The notes under the pieces are model-generated. The model ran no database searches. It was not told the origin of the DNA and worked only from the letters and a program-made list of their open reading frames with translations. A stretch of 64,000 nucleotides of DNA, from the NCBI RefSeq assembly GCF_900111375.1, contig NZ_FOHB01000008.1, positions 186,001-250,000 on the forward strand, given 5' to 3'. This DNA is from Pedococcus cremeus (GTDB lineage: Bacteria > Actinomycetota > Actinomycetes > Actinomycetales > Dermatophilaceae). Shown here piece by piece: positions 50,807 to 60,776 of the stretch. The stretch's first letter is position 1, and each line of letters begins with the position of its first letter. Both the position numbers and the translations under genes were made by a program.

Positions 50807-51615
50807 AGCCAGGAGAGGTGGTCGCGCAGCAGCGCGTAGCCGACGAAGGCGACCACGTCGAGCAGGGTGTGCGCGACGACCAGCGGCCCGACGCGTCTGG
50901 TGCGCGTGTAGACCCAGCCGAACAGCAGGCCCATGGCGATGTTGCCGACGAAGCCGCCGAAGCCCTGGTAGAGGTGGTAGCTGCCGCGGATGAGCGCCGA
51001 CAGCCCGATGACCAGCGGCACCGACCAGCCGGCCTGCCGCCAGCGCGTGAAGAGGTAGCCGACCATGACGACCTCCTCGAGCACCGCGTTCTGGGCGGCG
51101 GCGAGCACGAGCACCGGCACGGTCCACCACTGGGCGGCGAGGTTGGCGGCGGCGACGTTGGTGTTGAGGCCCAGCGCCCGGGCGCCCGCGTAGAGCGCCA
51201 GCCCCGGGATGCCGACCGCGGCGGCCAGCAGCACCCCGCGCAGGAGGTCCTGCCCGGGGCGACGCAGGTCGGCGCCGATCTCGTGGTGGGCTTCCGGCCG
51301 TGAGCGGCGGAGCAGGTGCAGGGCGAGGAACACCGGCACGAGGGCCAGCACGATGCCGACGAGCTGGTAGGTGAGGTCGAGCCAGGGCCGGTCGGGGGTC
51401 ACCGACGAGTTCATGGCGGTGGTCTGCTGGTTGAGGGCGACCCGGGCGGTGAGCTTGCGCACGAGGCTGAGCGCCGACCAGATCGCCGAGGCCCCCAGGC
51501 TGACCCCGAGCACGAGCCACGTCTCGGTCAGCAGCTGCCGGCGGGTCAGCCGCTCCGTGCCGACGGTGCCCACGGCCCCCGCCTCGTCGGCGGTGGCGGC
51601 CTCCCTCGAGCTCAT
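50803..51615 (-). CDS. CPBP-family intramembrane metalloprotease
   Basis: 270 aa, about eight helices. CPBP motifs in order: NAVLEEVVMVGYLFTRWRQ (E-E, helix 5-6; about residues 160-180; the usual R of E-E-x-x-x-R is lacking, with EEVVMVGY in its place), SYHLYQGFGGFVGNIAMGLL (H), and VAHTLLDVVAFVGYALL (H-x-x-x-D). The family handles prenylated proteins (CaaX) or bacteriocin immunity. ATG 51615 has TACGCT (51628-51623) 7 nt upstream, a leaderless layout. It is the lead gene of a short operon with no other member. Confidence 0.85.
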   Translation of the reverse strand: MSSREAATADEAGAVGTVGTERLTRRQLLTETWLVLGVSLGASAIWSALSLVRKLTARVALNQQTTAMNSSVTPDRPWLDLTYQLVGIVLALVPVFLALHLLRRSRPEAHHEIGADLRRPGQDLLRGVLLAAAVGIPGLALYAGARALGLNTNVAAANLAAQWWTVPVLVLAAAQNAVLEEVVMVGYLFTRWRQAGWSVPLVIGLSALIRGSYHLYQGFGGFVGNIAMGLLFGWVYTRTRRVGPLVVAHTLLDVVAFVGYALLRDHLSWL

Positions 51616-51622
51616 GGGTGCC

Positions 51623-51628
51623 AGCGTA
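51623..51628 (-). promoter_or_regulatory. Leaderless-type -10 of the CPBP gene
   Basis: TACGCT on the minus strand, 7 nt from ATG 51615, no Shine-Dalgarno in between. Confidence 0.5.
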
Positions 51629-51634
51629 TGCCGC

Positions 51635-52228
51635 TCACGCCGGGAGGCGGCCGCGGCGCCGGCGCCAGCGCCGCACCTTCAGGGCGCCCGCGATGAGCAC
51701 CCACGCGAGCAGCACCAGCGCGACCAGGCACAGGACGGGGGCGAACAGGGCGGCGAGGCTGAGCCCGACCGACGCGCCGTCCTCCGCCGTCGACACCACG
51801 GGGGCGCCGAGGCCGGCCGTGCCCAGGTTGACCACCGGCCGGGCGGCGACCTTCCCGGTGTGCACCAGCCCGGACACCAGCACGCCGAGCGCGATGCCGA
51901 CCCACGGGTGGTCCGCCATCCACGCCGAGCTGTCGACCTGCTCGGCGGCCGAGGTGGCCGCGAAGACGAGGCCACCCATCGCCGGGCGGATGAACGTCTG
52001 CACCGCGTCGTTGACCGAGTCGACGGCGGGGATCTTGTCGAGCACCACCTCGCTGAGCAGGAGCACAGCACCGATGCCGATGGCCCACCAGCTCTCGACC
52101 CACGCGTAGGTCGCCGGCAGGGTGAGCACGTCGGTGAACCTCGCCACGAGGGCCACGATGAGAAACGGGATGTAGGCGTTGAGGCCCGCCGCGGCGGACA
52201 GCCCCATCCCGGTCAGTGCAGCGATCAT
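51635..52228 (-). CDS. DUF4126 membrane protein
   Basis: 197 aa from ATG 52228 (GAGGAGG 7 nt upstream). Begins MIAALTGMGLSAAAGLNAYI PFLIVALVARF, the DUF4126 start, with about five helices, DKIPAVDSVNDAVQTFIRPA in the middle loop and a basic tail ([14 protein letters not shown]). The family has no established function. The CPBP ATG lies 20 bp downstream, on the same strand, so they may be co-transcribed. Confidence 0.8.
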   Translation of the reverse strand: MIAALTGMGLSAAAGLNAYIPFLIVALVARFTDVLTLPATYAWVESWWAIGIGAVLLLSEVVLDKIPAVDSVNDAVQTFIRPAMGGLVFAATSAAEQVDSSAWMADHPWVGIALGVLVSGLVHTGKVAARPVVNLGTAGLGAPVVSTAEDGASVGLSLAALFAPVLCLVALVLLAWVLIAGALKVRRWRRRRGRLPA

Positions 52229-52274
52229 CGACGACCTCCTCTGGCCAGTGCTGCCCCGATGATCGCAGGAGGGC

Positions 52275-53294
52275 TCAGGACGCGCAGGCCTTGAGGTGCA
52301 GGGCGGCGTCGGAGAGCACGCCGGTGCCGCCGACCGCCCAGAGGGTGTCCGGCCGTTGCAGCTGCACCTCCGCGACGGTCGCCTTCGGTGCGCACTCGCG
52401 CTGGGAGAGCAGGATTGGCGCGCCGTGCTGGGCCGCGAGGGGCGCGGCCGCGAGTGCGTCGGGGAAGTTGCTGCCGTTGACCAGCACGATGCCGACGGCG
52501 TTGCCCGGCGTTCCGTTGAGCACCATCTCCCTGGAGATCGCCACCGCCGTGGTGTACCGGTCCTTGCCGGCCAGCCGCTTCACCTCGGTGTTCGGCAGCA
52601 ACGCGCGGACCTGCTGCTCGACCTCCGCGGAGACCGCCGCGGTGCCGCCGAGGATCTTCAGGTAGCGGGGCTGGAACTCCGTCAGGACCGAAGCCGTCTC
52701 GGCGGGCAGCCTCGTGGGGGAGGTGAGGAGCAGCGGCGCCTTCTGCCAGGCGGCGCCCGCCCCACCCGCGAGGGCGTCGGCGAAGGTGCTGCCGCTGGCG
52801 AGCGCGACGGTGAACGGGTACGTCGGCTCACCTGCGTCGTTCACCTCGACGGTGAAGTCCGCCGCCTGGGCCGCGGTGTCGTAGCGGTTGGCGCCGTCGA
52901 CACGGTCGACCAGTGGCGCATACGCCCGGAGCTGCCGCTCCACCCCGGAGTCGATGGCCCCCGTGCCGCCCATGACCACGATCACGTCAGGGGCGAGCTC
53001 CTTGAGCCGTTGAGACACCACGGTGGGCAGGGTCCCGGTGTGGGGCACCAGCAGGACAGGGCCGTGCGTCGCAGCGGCGGCCGGTCCGGCGGCGAGGGCG
53101 TCGGGGAAGTTCGTCCCGGAGGCCACGAAGACCACCCCGTCGTAGTTCGGGAGCTTGGAGGCCTCCACGGCCGTCGCGTAGCGGTCGGCTCCCGCGAACC
53201 GGCTGTAGCCGGGCGACCACGTCGCTGCGTCGGCCACGGCTGCGGGCGCCAGCAGGGCGACGAGCGCAAGGGCGGTCAGGGCGGGTCGGCGCAT
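52275..53294 (-). CDS. Cell-wall-binding repeat (CWB2) secreted protein
   Basis: 339 aa from ATG 53294 (GGAGG upstream). A signal peptide (LTALALVALLAPAAVADAAT) then three CWB2 repeats (PF04122), each with the pattern R-x-A/G-G-x-(D/N)RY-x-TA and SGTNFPDALAAGPAA: residues about 33-115, 130-225 and 240-330. The repeats form a non-covalent cell-wall anchor, seen in Clostridium and many actinobacterial surface proteins; no other catalytic domain is visible, so the function of this small version is unclear. A second CWB2 protein starts at 63412. Confidence 0.88.
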   Translation of the reverse strand: MRRPALTALALVALLAPAAVADAATWSPGYSRFAGADRYATAVEASKLPNYDGVVFVASGTNFPDALAAGPAAAATHGPVLLVPHTGTLPTVVSQRLKELAPDVIVVMGGTGAIDSGVERQLRAYAPLVDRVDGANRYDTAAQAADFTVEVNDAGEPTYPFTVALASGSTFADALAGGAGAAWQKAPLLLTSPTRLPAETASVLTEFQPRYLKILGGTAAVSAEVEQQVRALLPNTEVKRLAGKDRYTTAVAISREMVLNGTPGNAVGIVLVNGSNFPDALAAAPLAAQHGAPILLSQRECAPKATVAEVQLQRPDTLWAVGGTGVLSDAALHLKACAS

Positions 53295-53434
53295 GGCGGT
53301 CCTCCGAGCAGGCGCAGCCCTCCGCCGCGCATCGGTCGGACGGTACCCGGCCCGACGCGGTGAACCGGGAGCAACCGGCGTAAAACAGCCGTTCGGACGA
53401 CGGCCGTGAGTGCCTTGCTCGGGTCGGGGCGACC

Positions 53435-54613
53435 TCAGTCGCCCTTCACGTTGACCACCTGGCGCAGCGTGTGCCGGACCCGCACCAGGTCGGCCGAGTC
53501 GGCCATCACCTCGTCGATGTCCTTGTAGGCCTGCGGGTGCTCGTCGAGGAACGCGTCGGTGTCGCGGTACTCGATGCCCTCCATCGCCTCGCGCAGCTGC
53601 TGCCGGGTGAACCGCCGCCGGGCCGCGTGCCGGGAGAACCTGCGGCCGGCGCCGTGCGGCGCCGAGTTCAGCGAGAGCTCGTTGCCGAGCCCTTCGACGA
53701 CGTAGGAGCGCGTGCCCATCGAGCCGGGGATGAGCCCGAGCTGTCCCGCACGCGCCTCGATGGCGCCCTTGCGGGAGACCCAGACCGACCGGCCGCCGTG
53801 GGTCTCGCGCTGGGTGAAGTTGTGGTGGCAGTTGACCCGCTCGGCCTCCACCACCGGCTCCCGCAGGAACTCGCCGAGCTGGCGGATGACGCGGTCCATC
53901 ATCTCCTCGCGGTTGAGCAGGGCGTAGTGCTGGGCCCAGTGCAGGTCCTGCAGGTAGGCGTCGAACTCGGCGGTGCCCTCGGTCAGGTAGGCGAGGTCGC
54001 GGTCGGGCAGGTCGACGTGGTCGCGCTTCATGACGCGCCGGGCGATGTCGATGTGGTGCTGGGCGATCTTGTTGCCGACCCCGCGCGAGCCGGAGTGCAG
54101 GAAGGCCCAGACCCGGTCCTGCTCGTCGAGGCTGACCTCGATGAAGTGGTTGCCCGAGCCGAGCGAGCCGAGCTGCTCGCGCCAGCGGTCGGAGTAGCGG
54201 TGCGGGTCGAGCCCGATCGCCTCGGCCTCCTTCTCCAGCAGCGCGACCCGCGGCTGCGCCGTCTCCACCACCCGCCGGTTGGCCACACCGGCGGAGAGCG
54301 GGATGGCCCGCTCGATCGCGCCCCGCAGCCGTGGGAGCGGCCTGCCCACGAGGTCGTCGGCGTGGAACTGGGTCAGCACGGCGATCATGCCGCAGCCGAT
54401 GTCGACGCCGACGGCTGCCGGAATGATCGCCCTCTCGGTCGGGATGACCGACCCCACGGTGGCACCGAGCCCGGGATGGGCATCGGCCATGAGCGCGACG
54501 TGGGGGTGGACGAACGGCAGCTCGGCGGTGCGACGCGCCTGCTCCAGCGCCTGGGCGTCGACGACGGACGCCCAGCTGACGAGCCGGGGGCTGATCCGCT
54601 CCATGGCCTCCAT
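53435..54613 (-). CDS. rtcB: RNA-splicing ligase RtcB
   Basis: 392 aa from ATG 54613 (GGGGAGG upstream). [15 protein letters not shown] (Mn-binding D-x-x-C-G), [39 protein letters not shown], the guanylylation His in [20 protein letters not shown], and [29 protein letters not shown] at the end. It joins RNA 3'-phosphate or 2',3'-cyclic phosphate to 5'-OH. In actinobacteria it repairs tRNA or rRNA breaks. It stands alone here, divergent from metG and without RtcA or a visible RtcR. Confidence 0.94.
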   Translation of the reverse strand: MEAMERISPRLVSWASVVDAQALEQARRTAELPFVHPHVALMADAHPGLGATVGSVIPTERAIIPAAVGVDIGCGMIAVLTQFHADDLVGRPLPRLRGAIERAIPLSAGVANRRVVETAQPRVALLEKEAEAIGLDPHRYSDRWREQLGSLGSGNHFIEVSLDEQDRVWAFLHSGSRGVGNKIAQHHIDIARRVMKRDHVDLPDRDLAYLTEGTAEFDAYLQDLHWAQHYALLNREEMMDRVIRQLGEFLREPVVEAERVNCHHNFTQRETHGGRSVWVSRKGAIEARAGQLGLIPGSMGTRSYVVEGLGNELSLNSAPHGAGRRFSRHAARRRFTRQQLREAMEGIEYRDTDAFLDEHPQAYKDIDEVMADSADLVRVRHTLRQVVNVKGD

Positions 54614-54690
54614 CGTGGCCTCCCCGCGGGCTGCTGGGCCACCCCACCGGACCGGCGCCACGCGCCCGGAGACGGTTTGCCGGTCACCCC

Positions 54691-54696
54691 TAGGAT
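54691..54696 (+). promoter_or_regulatory. Leaderless-type -10 of metG
   Basis: TAGGAT, 8 nt before ATG 54705, without a Shine-Dalgarno sequence. The TSS would coincide with the start codon. Confidence 0.55.
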
Positions 54697-54704
54697 TGCG
54701 TCCC

Positions 54705-56525
54705 ATGAAGGTCCTCTCCGCTGTCGCCTGGCCGTACGCCAACGGGCCGCGGCACCTCGGCCACGTGGCCGGGTTCGCCGTCCCCTCCGACGTGTTCAGC
54801 CGGTACATGCGCATGGCGGGCCACGACGTGCTCATGGTCAGCGGCACCGACGAGCACGGCACCCCGATCCTGGTGCAGGCCGACAAGGAGGGGACCACCG
54901 CCCGAGACCTGGCCGACAAGAACAACCGGGTGATCGCCCAGGAGCTCGCCGACCTCGGCTGCTCCTACGACCTGTTCACCCGCACCACGACGGCGAACCA
55001 CTACGCCGTGGCCCAGGAGCTGTTCACCCAGGTCTGGAAGAACGGCTACATGATCGAGCGCACCACCAAGGGTGCGGTCTCGCCGTCGACCGGCCGCACG
55101 CTGCCCGACCGCTACATCGAGGGCACCTGCCCGATCTGCGGCTACCCCGAGGCCCGCGGCGACCAGTGCGACAACTGCGGCAACCAGCTCGACCCCACCG
55201 AGCTCATCGACCCGCGCTCGAAGATCAACGGCGAGACGCCGGAGTTCATCGAGACCCAGCACTTCTTCCTCGACCTGCCGGCGCTCGCCGACTCGCTGCG
55301 CGAGTGGCTCGAGGAGCGCGAGGCGTCCGGCACGTGGCGGCCCAACGTCATCAAGTTCTCGCTCAACATCCTCGACGACATCAAGCCGCGGGCCATGACC
55401 CGTGACATCGACTGGGGCATCCCGGTGCCGCTCGACGGCTGGCGCGACCAGCCGACCAAGCGTCTCTACGTGTGGTTCGACGCCGTCGTCGGCTACCTCT
55501 CGGCGTCCATCGAGTGGGCGCGCCGGGTCGGCGACGCCGAGCGCTGGCGCGAGTGGTGGAACGACCCCGAGGCCGTGTCGCACTACTTCATGGGCAAGGA
55601 CAACATCACCTTCCACTCCCAGATCTGGCCGGCCGAGCTGCTCGGGTATGCCGGTAAGGGGGCTCACGGGGGAGAGCCCGGTGGGTACGGGGTGCTGAAC
55701 CTGCCGACCGAGGTCGTCTCGAGCGAGTACCTCACCATGGAGAGCAAGCAGTTCTCCTCCTCCCGGGGCCACGTCATCTACGTGCGTGACGTGCTCAGCC
55801 GCTACCAGCCGGACGCACTCCGCTACTTCCTGTGCGCGGCCGGCCCGGAGAACCAGGACGCCGACTTCTCGTGGCGCGAGTTCGTCACGCGCACCAACAG
55901 CGAGCTGGTCGCCGGCTGGGGCAACCTGGTCAACCGCACCGCCTCGATGATCGCCAAGAGCTTCGGTGAGATCCCCCCGGCGGCGGAGCTGACCGCCGAC
56001 GACGAGGCGCTGCTCGCGAAGGTGCGTGAGGGCTTCGAGACCGTTGGCGGTCTCATCGAGCGGCACCGCCTGCGCCAGGCGATCAGCGAGGCGATGCGCG
56101 TCGTGGGTGAGGTCAACAAGTACGTCACCGACCAGGCGCCGTTCAAGCTCAAGGGCGAGGACGAGCGCGAGCGGCTCGGCACCATCCTGCACGTCACGGC
56201 GCAGGCCGTGGTCGACCTCAACACGATCCTCAGCCCGTTCCTGCCGCACTCCTCCAACGCGGTGCACGCGACGTTCGGTGGGGAGGGTGAGTTCATGCCC
56301 ATGCCGCGGGTCGACGAGGTCACCGACCTCGACGACGGCCACCCCTACCCCGTCATCACCGGGGAGTACTCCGCGACCCCGGCGTGGGAGTCCCGTCCCG
56401 TGCGCGTGGGGGCCCCTGTGAGCAAGCCCACACCGGTGTTCCAGAAGCTCGACGAGTCCGTCGTCGAGGAGGAGCTGAAGCGCCTGCAGGGCGACGCCGA
56501 AGACGAGGCCGATGGCGACGCCTGA
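54705..56525 (+). CDS. metG: Methionyl-tRNA synthetase
   Basis: 606 aa from ATG 54705; longer upstream frames overlap rtcB. Class I synthetase: HLGH (HIGH motif, about residues 17-20), zinc knuckle [20 protein letters not shown] (about 145-165), KMSKS variant in [18 protein letters not shown] (about 345-360), and the anticodon-binding helical domain with [20 protein letters not shown]. The C-terminal acidic tail is short and lacks a tRNA-binding domain. It charges tRNA-Met. Its stop overlaps tatD by 14 bp. Leaderless promoter as noted; position next to tatD-rpfB-ksgA-ispE matches M. tuberculosis (metS, Rv1007c onward). Confidence 0.96.
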   Translation: MKVLSAVAWPYANGPRHLGHVAGFAVPSDVFSRYMRMAGHDVLMVSGTDEHGTPILVQADKEGTTARDLADKNNRVIAQELADLGCSYDLFTRTTTANHYAVAQELFTQVWKNGYMIERTTKGAVSPSTGRTLPDRYIEGTCPICGYPEARGDQCDNCGNQLDPTELIDPRSKINGETPEFIETQHFFLDLPALADSLREWLEEREASGTWRPNVIKFSLNILDDIKPRAMTRDIDWGIPVPLDGWRDQPTKRLYVWFDAVVGYLSASIEWARRVGDAERWREWWNDPEAVSHYFMGKDNITFHSQIWPAELLGYAGKGAHGGEPGGYGVLNLPTEVVSSEYLTMESKQFSSSRGHVIYVRDVLSRYQPDALRYFLCAAGPENQDADFSWREFVTRTNSELVAGWGNLVNRTASMIAKSFGEIPPAAELTADDEALLAKVREGFETVGGLIERHRLRQAISEAMRVVGEVNKYVTDQAPFKLKGEDERERLGTILHVTAQAVVDLNTILSPFLPHSSNAVHATFGGEGEFMPMPRVDEVTDLDDGHPYPVITGEYSATPAWESRPVRVGAPVSKPTPVFQKLDESVVEEELKRLQGDAEDEADGDA

Positions 56526-57387
56526 GGCGGGTCCCCGGCCGGGTGGCCGGTCGGGCCACGGACGGGTGCCGACGGCGCCCGACCCCCTGCCCATCCCCGT
56601 GGTCGACAACCACACCCACCTCGACATCGCTCGCGACGGCGAGGAGCCGGCCGACGTCGCCGACACCGTCGCGAAGGCGGCGGCGGTCGGGGTCGACCGG
56701 CTCGTGCAGATCGGCTGCGACCTGCCGGGCGCGCGCTTCACGGCCGAGGTCGTCGACAAGCACCCGGAGGTTCTCGGCGGGGTGGCCCTGCACCCCAACG
56801 AGGCACCTCGTCTCGCCGAGGCCGGGAGCCTCGACGCGGCATACCGGGAGATCGAGGAGCTGGCCGCCCACCCGCGCATCCGCGTCATCGGCGAGACGGG
56901 CCTCGACTACTTCCGCACGGGTCCGGATGGCGTTGGGGTGCAACAGGACTCGTTCCGCTGGCACATCGACGTCGCCAAGCGGCTGGGCAAGGCGCTGCAG
57001 ATCCACGACCGCGACGCGCACGACGACGTGCTGCGCATCCTGGCCGAGGAAGGGGCCCCTGAGCGCACGGTGATGCACTGCTTCAGCGGTGACGTCGGCA
57101 TCGCCCGCCAGTGCGTCGAGCGCGGCTACTTCCTGTCCTTCGCGGGCACCGTGACGTTCAAGAACGCACGGTCGCTGCGCGACGCGCTGGCGGTCACCCC
57201 GCTCGAGCAGGTGCTGGTCGAGACGGACGCGCCGTACCTCACGCCGGCGCCCTGGCGCGGTGCGACGAACGCGCCCTACCTGGTGCCCCTGACGGTGAGG
57301 GTCATGGCCGGCGTCATGGGCGTCGCGGTGCCCATCCTGTGCGAGGCCCTGAGTGCCAACTCGGAGCGGGTCTACGGACCCTGGTGA
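56512..57387 (+). CDS. tatD: TatD-family metal-dependent hydrolase
   Basis: 291 aa starting within met[13 protein letters not shown] (H-x-H), [20 protein letters not shown] (catalytic Glu), [20 protein letters not shown] and [17 protein letters not shown] are the TatD signatures. It acts as a Mg-dependent 3'-5' exonuclease or hydrolase. The N-terminal 30 residues are Pro/Gly-rich and differ from relatives. The gene is translationally coupled with metG, a common bacterial arrangement. Confidence 0.94.
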   Translation: MATPEAGPRPGGRSGHGRVPTAPDPLPIPVVDNHTHLDIARDGEEPADVADTVAKAAAVGVDRLVQIGCDLPGARFTAEVVDKHPEVLGGVALHPNEAPRLAEAGSLDAAYREIEELAAHPRIRVIGETGLDYFRTGPDGVGVQQDSFRWHIDVAKRLGKALQIHDRDAHDDVLRILAEEGAPERTVMHCFSGDVGIARQCVERGYFLSFAGTVTFKNARSLRDALAVTPLEQVLVETDAPYLTPAPWRGATNAPYLVPLTVRVMAGVMGVAVPILCEALSANSERVYGPW

Positions 57388-57697
57388 CCCATCGGGACCG
57401 GCCCGGGCCACGGCGTCCCGGTCCATTAATGGCACGCCTGTAGTTCCCGCAGGCTATTGACTCTGCCGTTACCAAAATTTGACCTCTGGCCGAATCCCGT
57501 TCATGGTGGGTGACTGTTGGCCGGGTTCGTATGTCCCCCGGCGGCACGCACCAGGGGTGCTGGAACGGCCAAGGACGGCCGGGCGGCATCCCCTTCCAGA
57601 CGTTTGACGGTGCCCCTGTATCACTCGCAGGGCGTGCGCTGTCCCCCCGCGTGACCGCCCTGTACCGATGCCCGGGAAGTTCGACCACTGGAGCATC
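57388..57697. promoter_or_regulatory. rpfB leader region, possible riboswitch
   Basis: 310 bp. TTGACT at 57457-57462 may be a -35. The transcribed part (about 57480-57660) has several stems, for example GCACC-AGG-GGTGC near 57549-57561, and pieces (GGCCGAATCCC, ACGCACCAGGGGTG) that resemble the c-di-AMP (ydaO) riboswitch often found before actinobacterial rpf genes. The match is weak and I cannot confirm it by eye. Confidence 0.3.
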
Positions 57698-58831
57698 GTG
57701 ATCTCTCGTTCTATCAGGCGCGTCGCACAAGGCGCCGTGGTGACGACCCTCGCCGTCGGCGCCGTGGGCGTCTCCCACTTCGACAAGTCCGTCAACCTCT
57801 CCGTCGACGGCAACACCTCCTCGGTGCACGCCTTCGGCGGCACCGTCAAGGACGTCCTCGCCAAGCAGGACATCCGCGTCGGTGAGCACGACGTCGTCGT
57901 GCCGTCGCTGAACAGCCCCGTCCAGGACGGCCAGAAGATCGTCGTCCGCTACGGCCGCAAGCTGACCGTGACCGTCGATGGCAAGACCCGCGAGTACTGG
58001 ACCACCGCCACCACGGTGGCCTCGGCCCTGCAGGAGCTCGGCATCCGCGCCGACTCGGCCAAGCTGTCCGCGTCCCGCTCGCAGACCCTCGGTCGTCAGG
58101 GCCTGGCACTCACCGTGTCGACGCCGAAGTCGGTGTCGGTGCGGGTCGACGGCAAGAACCTGGCGACCGCCTCCACCGGCACGACCGTCAAGGACGCGCT
58201 GAACGAGCTGCGCGTCAAGGTCGACGGCGACGACCGGGTCAGCCCGGGCCTGGCCGCGCCCATCCGCGACGGCCTGAAGATCGCCGTGCAGCGCGTGAGC
58301 ACCAAGAACGTCAACGCCACCCAGGCCATCGGCTTCGGCACCGTCCGCAAGAGCGCCTCCACGCTCTACAAGGGCCAGACCAAGACCCTCAAGGCAGGCC
58401 AGGAGGGCACCCGCGTGGTGACCTACCGCCTCGTGACGGTCGACGGCAAGACCGAGACCAAGAAGGCCCTGAAGTCGGTCGTGACCGAGCAGCCGGTCGC
58501 CCGCGTCATCGCCATCGGCACCAAGGCCAAGCCGGCCCCGGCGCCCACCAGCGGCGGTTCGAGCAGCGGCTCCGGCGGCGCCATCAACCTGGCCCGCGCC
58601 GACATGTGGGACCGCATCGCCCAGTGCGAGTCGACCGGCAATTGGTCGATCAACACCGGCAACGGCTACTACGGCGGCCTGCAGTTCGACCTGCGCACCT
58701 GGCTCGGTGCCGGTGGTGGCGACTTCGCCTCCCGCCCGGACCTCGCCTCGCGCGCCGAGCAGATCACGGTTGCCAACCGCGTCTACGCCGAGCGTGGCCT
58801 CAGCCCCTGGGGCTGTGCGCACGCCGCCTGA
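57698..58831 (+). CDS. rpfB: Resuscitation-promoting factor RpfB
   Basis: 377 aa from GTG 57698 (GGAG 4 nt upstream); ATG 57668 adds ten residues. A signal anchor helix ([17 protein letters not shown]), three DUF348 repeats (about residues 35-75, 90-130, 150-195), a G5 domain (about 215-275) and the Rpf lysozyme-like domain (about 300-377) with [20 protein letters not shown], the catalytic Glu in C-E-S. The linker is Gly/Ser/Pro-rich. It cleaves peptidoglycan and wakes dormant cells, acting outside the membrane. The same order tatD-rpfB-ksgA-ispE is known for M. tuberculosis Rv1008-Rv1011. A strong terminator follows. Confidence 0.95.
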   Translation: MISRSIRRVAQGAVVTTLAVGAVGVSHFDKSVNLSVDGNTSSVHAFGGTVKDVLAKQDIRVGEHDVVVPSLNSPVQDGQKIVVRYGRKLTVTVDGKTREYWTTATTVASALQELGIRADSAKLSASRSQTLGRQGLALTVSTPKSVSVRVDGKNLATASTGTTVKDALNELRVKVDGDDRVSPGLAAPIRDGLKIAVQRVSTKNVNATQAIGFGTVRKSASTLYKGQTKTLKAGQEGTRVVTYRLVTVDGKTETKKALKSVVTEQPVARVIAIGTKAKPAPAPTSGGSSSGSGGAINLARADMWDRIAQCESTGNWSINTGNGYYGGLQFDLRTWLGAGGGDFASRPDLASRAEQITVANRVYAERGLSPWGCAHAA

Positions 58832-58845
58832 CGCGCTCTCACCGA

Positions 58846-58884
58846 CAGCAGCGCCCCGGACCCTCGTGGTCCGGGGCGCTGCTG
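58846..58884. terminator. Strong hairpin terminator after rpfB
   Basis: A 17-bp perfect stem: CAGCAGCGCCCCGGACC (58846-58862) with GGTCCGGGGCGCTGCTG (58868-58884), loop CTCGT. There is no long T-run, as is usual in high-GC actinobacteria. Confidence 0.8.
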
Positions 58885-58944
58885 TGTCCTGGCGTCCTCG
58901 CCATCCGCGGCGCTGCCCCGGTCGGGTGCGCTGCGCGCGTCCCC

Positions 58945-58950
58945 TAGGCT
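58945..58950 (+). promoter_or_regulatory. Leaderless-type -10 of rsmA
   Basis: TAGGCT with 7 nt to ATG 58958 and no Shine-Dalgarno sequence. Confidence 0.55.
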
Positions 58951-58957
58951 CGCCTCC

Positions 58958-59818
58958 ATGACCGAGCAGCAGAGCAGCGGCTACCTGGGGGCGGCCCAGA
59001 TCCGTGAGCTCGCCGCCGGACTCGGCCTGCGGCCCACCAAGCAGTGGGGCCAGAACTTCGTCGTCGACGCCAACACCGTCAAGCGGATCGTGCGCCTGGC
59101 CGGCGTCAGCCAGGCCGACAGCGTGGTCGAGATCGGACCGGGCCTGGGCTCGCTGACCCTCGCCCTGCTGCCGGAGGCGGGACACGTGACCGCGGTCGAG
59201 GTGGATCCCGCTCTGGCGCAGGCGCTGCCGGGCACGGTCGAGCGCCTGGCACCGGAGTACGCCGATCGGCTCACCCTCGTGCACGCCGACGCCCTGACGG
59301 TGCGCTCGCTGCCCGGCCCGCAGCCGACGGCGCTGGTGGCCAACCTGCCCTACAACGTCTCCGTGCCGGTCGTGCTGAGCTTCCTCGAGGCGTTTCCGAC
59401 GCTCGAGCGGGTGATGGTCATGGTGCAGCTCGAGGTGGCCGAGCGGCTCGCGGCGGGGCCCGGTTCGAAGGCCTACGGCGTCCCGAGCGTCAAGGCCGCC
59501 TGGTATGCCGACGTGCGGCTGGCGGGCACCGTCTCCCGCAGCGTGTTCTGGCCCGTGCCCAACGTCGACTCCGGGCTCGTCGCGATGACGCGCCGCGAGC
59601 CGCCGGCCACGACGGCGCCGCGCGCGGACGTGTTCGCGTGCATCGACGCGGCGTTCGCCCAGCGCCGCAAGACTCTTCGGGCCGCGCTGGCCGGCTGGGC
59701 CGGCTCCGCCGTCCGGGCCGAGGAGGTGCTGCGCGCAGCGGGTGTCGATCCCCGGACGCGGGGTGAGCAGCTCGGCATCGACGCCTTCGCTTCGATAGCG
59801 GCGGCCCGGCTGGCCTAG
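58958..59818 (+). CDS. rsmA: 16S rRNA (A1518/A1519) dimethyltransferase RsmA/KsgA
   Basis: 286 aa. [20 protein letters not shown] (KsgA N-terminal Q-N-F), [20 protein letters not shown] (SAM motif I), [20 protein letters not shown] (N-L-P-Y catalytic motif) and [15 protein letters not shown], all typical. It dimethylates two adenines in the loop of helix 45 of 16S rRNA, a late check in 30S assembly; loss gives kasugamycin resistance. The stop TAG (59816-59818) is part of the -10 of ispE. Confidence 0.96.
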   Translation: MTEQQSSGYLGAAQIRELAAGLGLRPTKQWGQNFVVDANTVKRIVRLAGVSQADSVVEIGPGLGSLTLALLPEAGHVTAVEVDPALAQALPGTVERLAPEYADRLTLVHADALTVRSLPGPQPTALVANLPYNVSVPVVLSFLEAFPTLERVMVMVQLEVAERLAAGPGSKAYGVPSVKAAWYADVRLAGTVSRSVFWPVPNVDSGLVAMTRREPPATTAPRADVFACIDAAFAQRRKTLRAALAGWAGSAVRAEEVLRAAGVDPRTRGEQLGIDAFASIAAARLA

Positions 59819-59821
59819 GGT
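59816..59821 (+). promoter_or_regulatory. Leaderless-type -10 of ispE
   Basis: TAGGGT, overlapping the rsmA stop codon, 6 nt before ATG 59828. Confidence 0.5.
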
Positions 59822-59827
59822 GTGCGC

Positions 59828-60763
59828 ATGACGTCTGCGACCGTGCCGTCCTCGTCGGCGACGGTACGCGTGCCGGCGAAGGTCAACCTCGAGCTGCTGG
59901 TCGGCCCCGTGCGGGAGGACGGCTACCACAACCTCTCGACCGTGTACCACGCCGTCAGCCTCTTCGACGAGGTCACCGTGTCGTTCGCCGACGAGTGGGG
60001 CCTGGAGGTGTGCGGACCGCGCGCGGAGGGAGTGCCCACCGACGGCAGCAACCTCGCGGCCCGGGCCGCGCAGCTGCTGGCGCGGGCCGGTGGCGTCGAC
60101 GAGCCGGTGCACATCCGCATCCGCAAGGACATCCCGGTCTCGGGTGGCATGGCCGGCGGATCCGCCGACGCCGCAGCCGCCCTCGTGGCCTGTGACCACC
60201 TGTGGGGCCTGGCCATGACCCGCGAGGAGCTGGAGGAGATCGCGGCCGACCTCGGCAGCGACGTCCCGTTCCTGCTGGCCGGGGGCACCGCGATGGGGTC
60301 CGGTCGCGGTGAGGTGCTCGCGCCGGTGCTCGCCCGCGGCACCTACCACTGGGTCTTCGCCCTCAGCGACGGCGGGCTGTCGACCCCGGCGGTCTACGCC
60401 GAGTGCGACCGGCTGCGAGAGGGACGCGAGGTGCCGGAGCCGACGCCGACCCCGGCGATGATGACCGCCCTGCGCTCCGGTGACGCACGTGCACTGGGGC
60501 GTGCGCTGACCAACGACCTGCAGCCCGCCTCCATCCGGCTCATGCCCGAGCTCGGCGACATCCTCGACGCCGGCATGGAGTACGGCGCGCTCGGCGGCGT
60601 GGTCTCCGGCTCCGGTCCCACGGTCGCCTTCCTCGTGGAGGACACCGAGGCCGCCCTCGACCTCGCCGTCTCGCTGACCGCGTCGGGAGCCGTGCAGGAC
60701 GTTCGGCGCGCGACCGGTCCCGCCCACGGCGCGCACCTCGTCGCTGGACCACGACCTTCCTGA
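59828..60763 (+). CDS. ispE: 4-diphosphocytidyl-2-C-methyl-D-erythritol kinase IspE
   Basis: 311 aa from ATG 59828; GTG 59822 is possible. GHMP kinase: VRVPAKVNLELLVGPVREDG (motif 1, K-x-N-L), PVSGGMAGGSADAAAALVAC (ATP-binding Gly-rich motif 2, about residues 105-125), and VVSGSGPTVAFLVED (motif 3). It phosphorylates CDP-ME in the MEP isoprenoid pathway. An ABC-F gene follows 13 bp downstream and may be co-transcribed. Confidence 0.95.
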   Translation: MTSATVPSSSATVRVPAKVNLELLVGPVREDGYHNLSTVYHAVSLFDEVTVSFADEWGLEVCGPRAEGVPTDGSNLAARAAQLLARAGGVDEPVHIRIRKDIPVSGGMAGGSADAAAALVACDHLWGLAMTREELEEIAADLGSDVPFLLAGGTAMGSGRGEVLAPVLARGTYHWVFALSDGGLSTPAVYAECDRLREGREVPEPTPTPAMMTALRSGDARALGRALTNDLQPASIRLMPELGDILDAGMEYGALGGVVSGSGPTVAFLVEDTEAALDLAVSLTASGAVQDVRRATGPAHGAHLVAGPRPS

Positions 60764-60776
60764 TGGGCCCCTCCTG

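Noticed and set aside
54690-56888. 732-codon minus-strand frame over metG
   Set aside because: Antisense shadow of a certain gene with no motif of its own.
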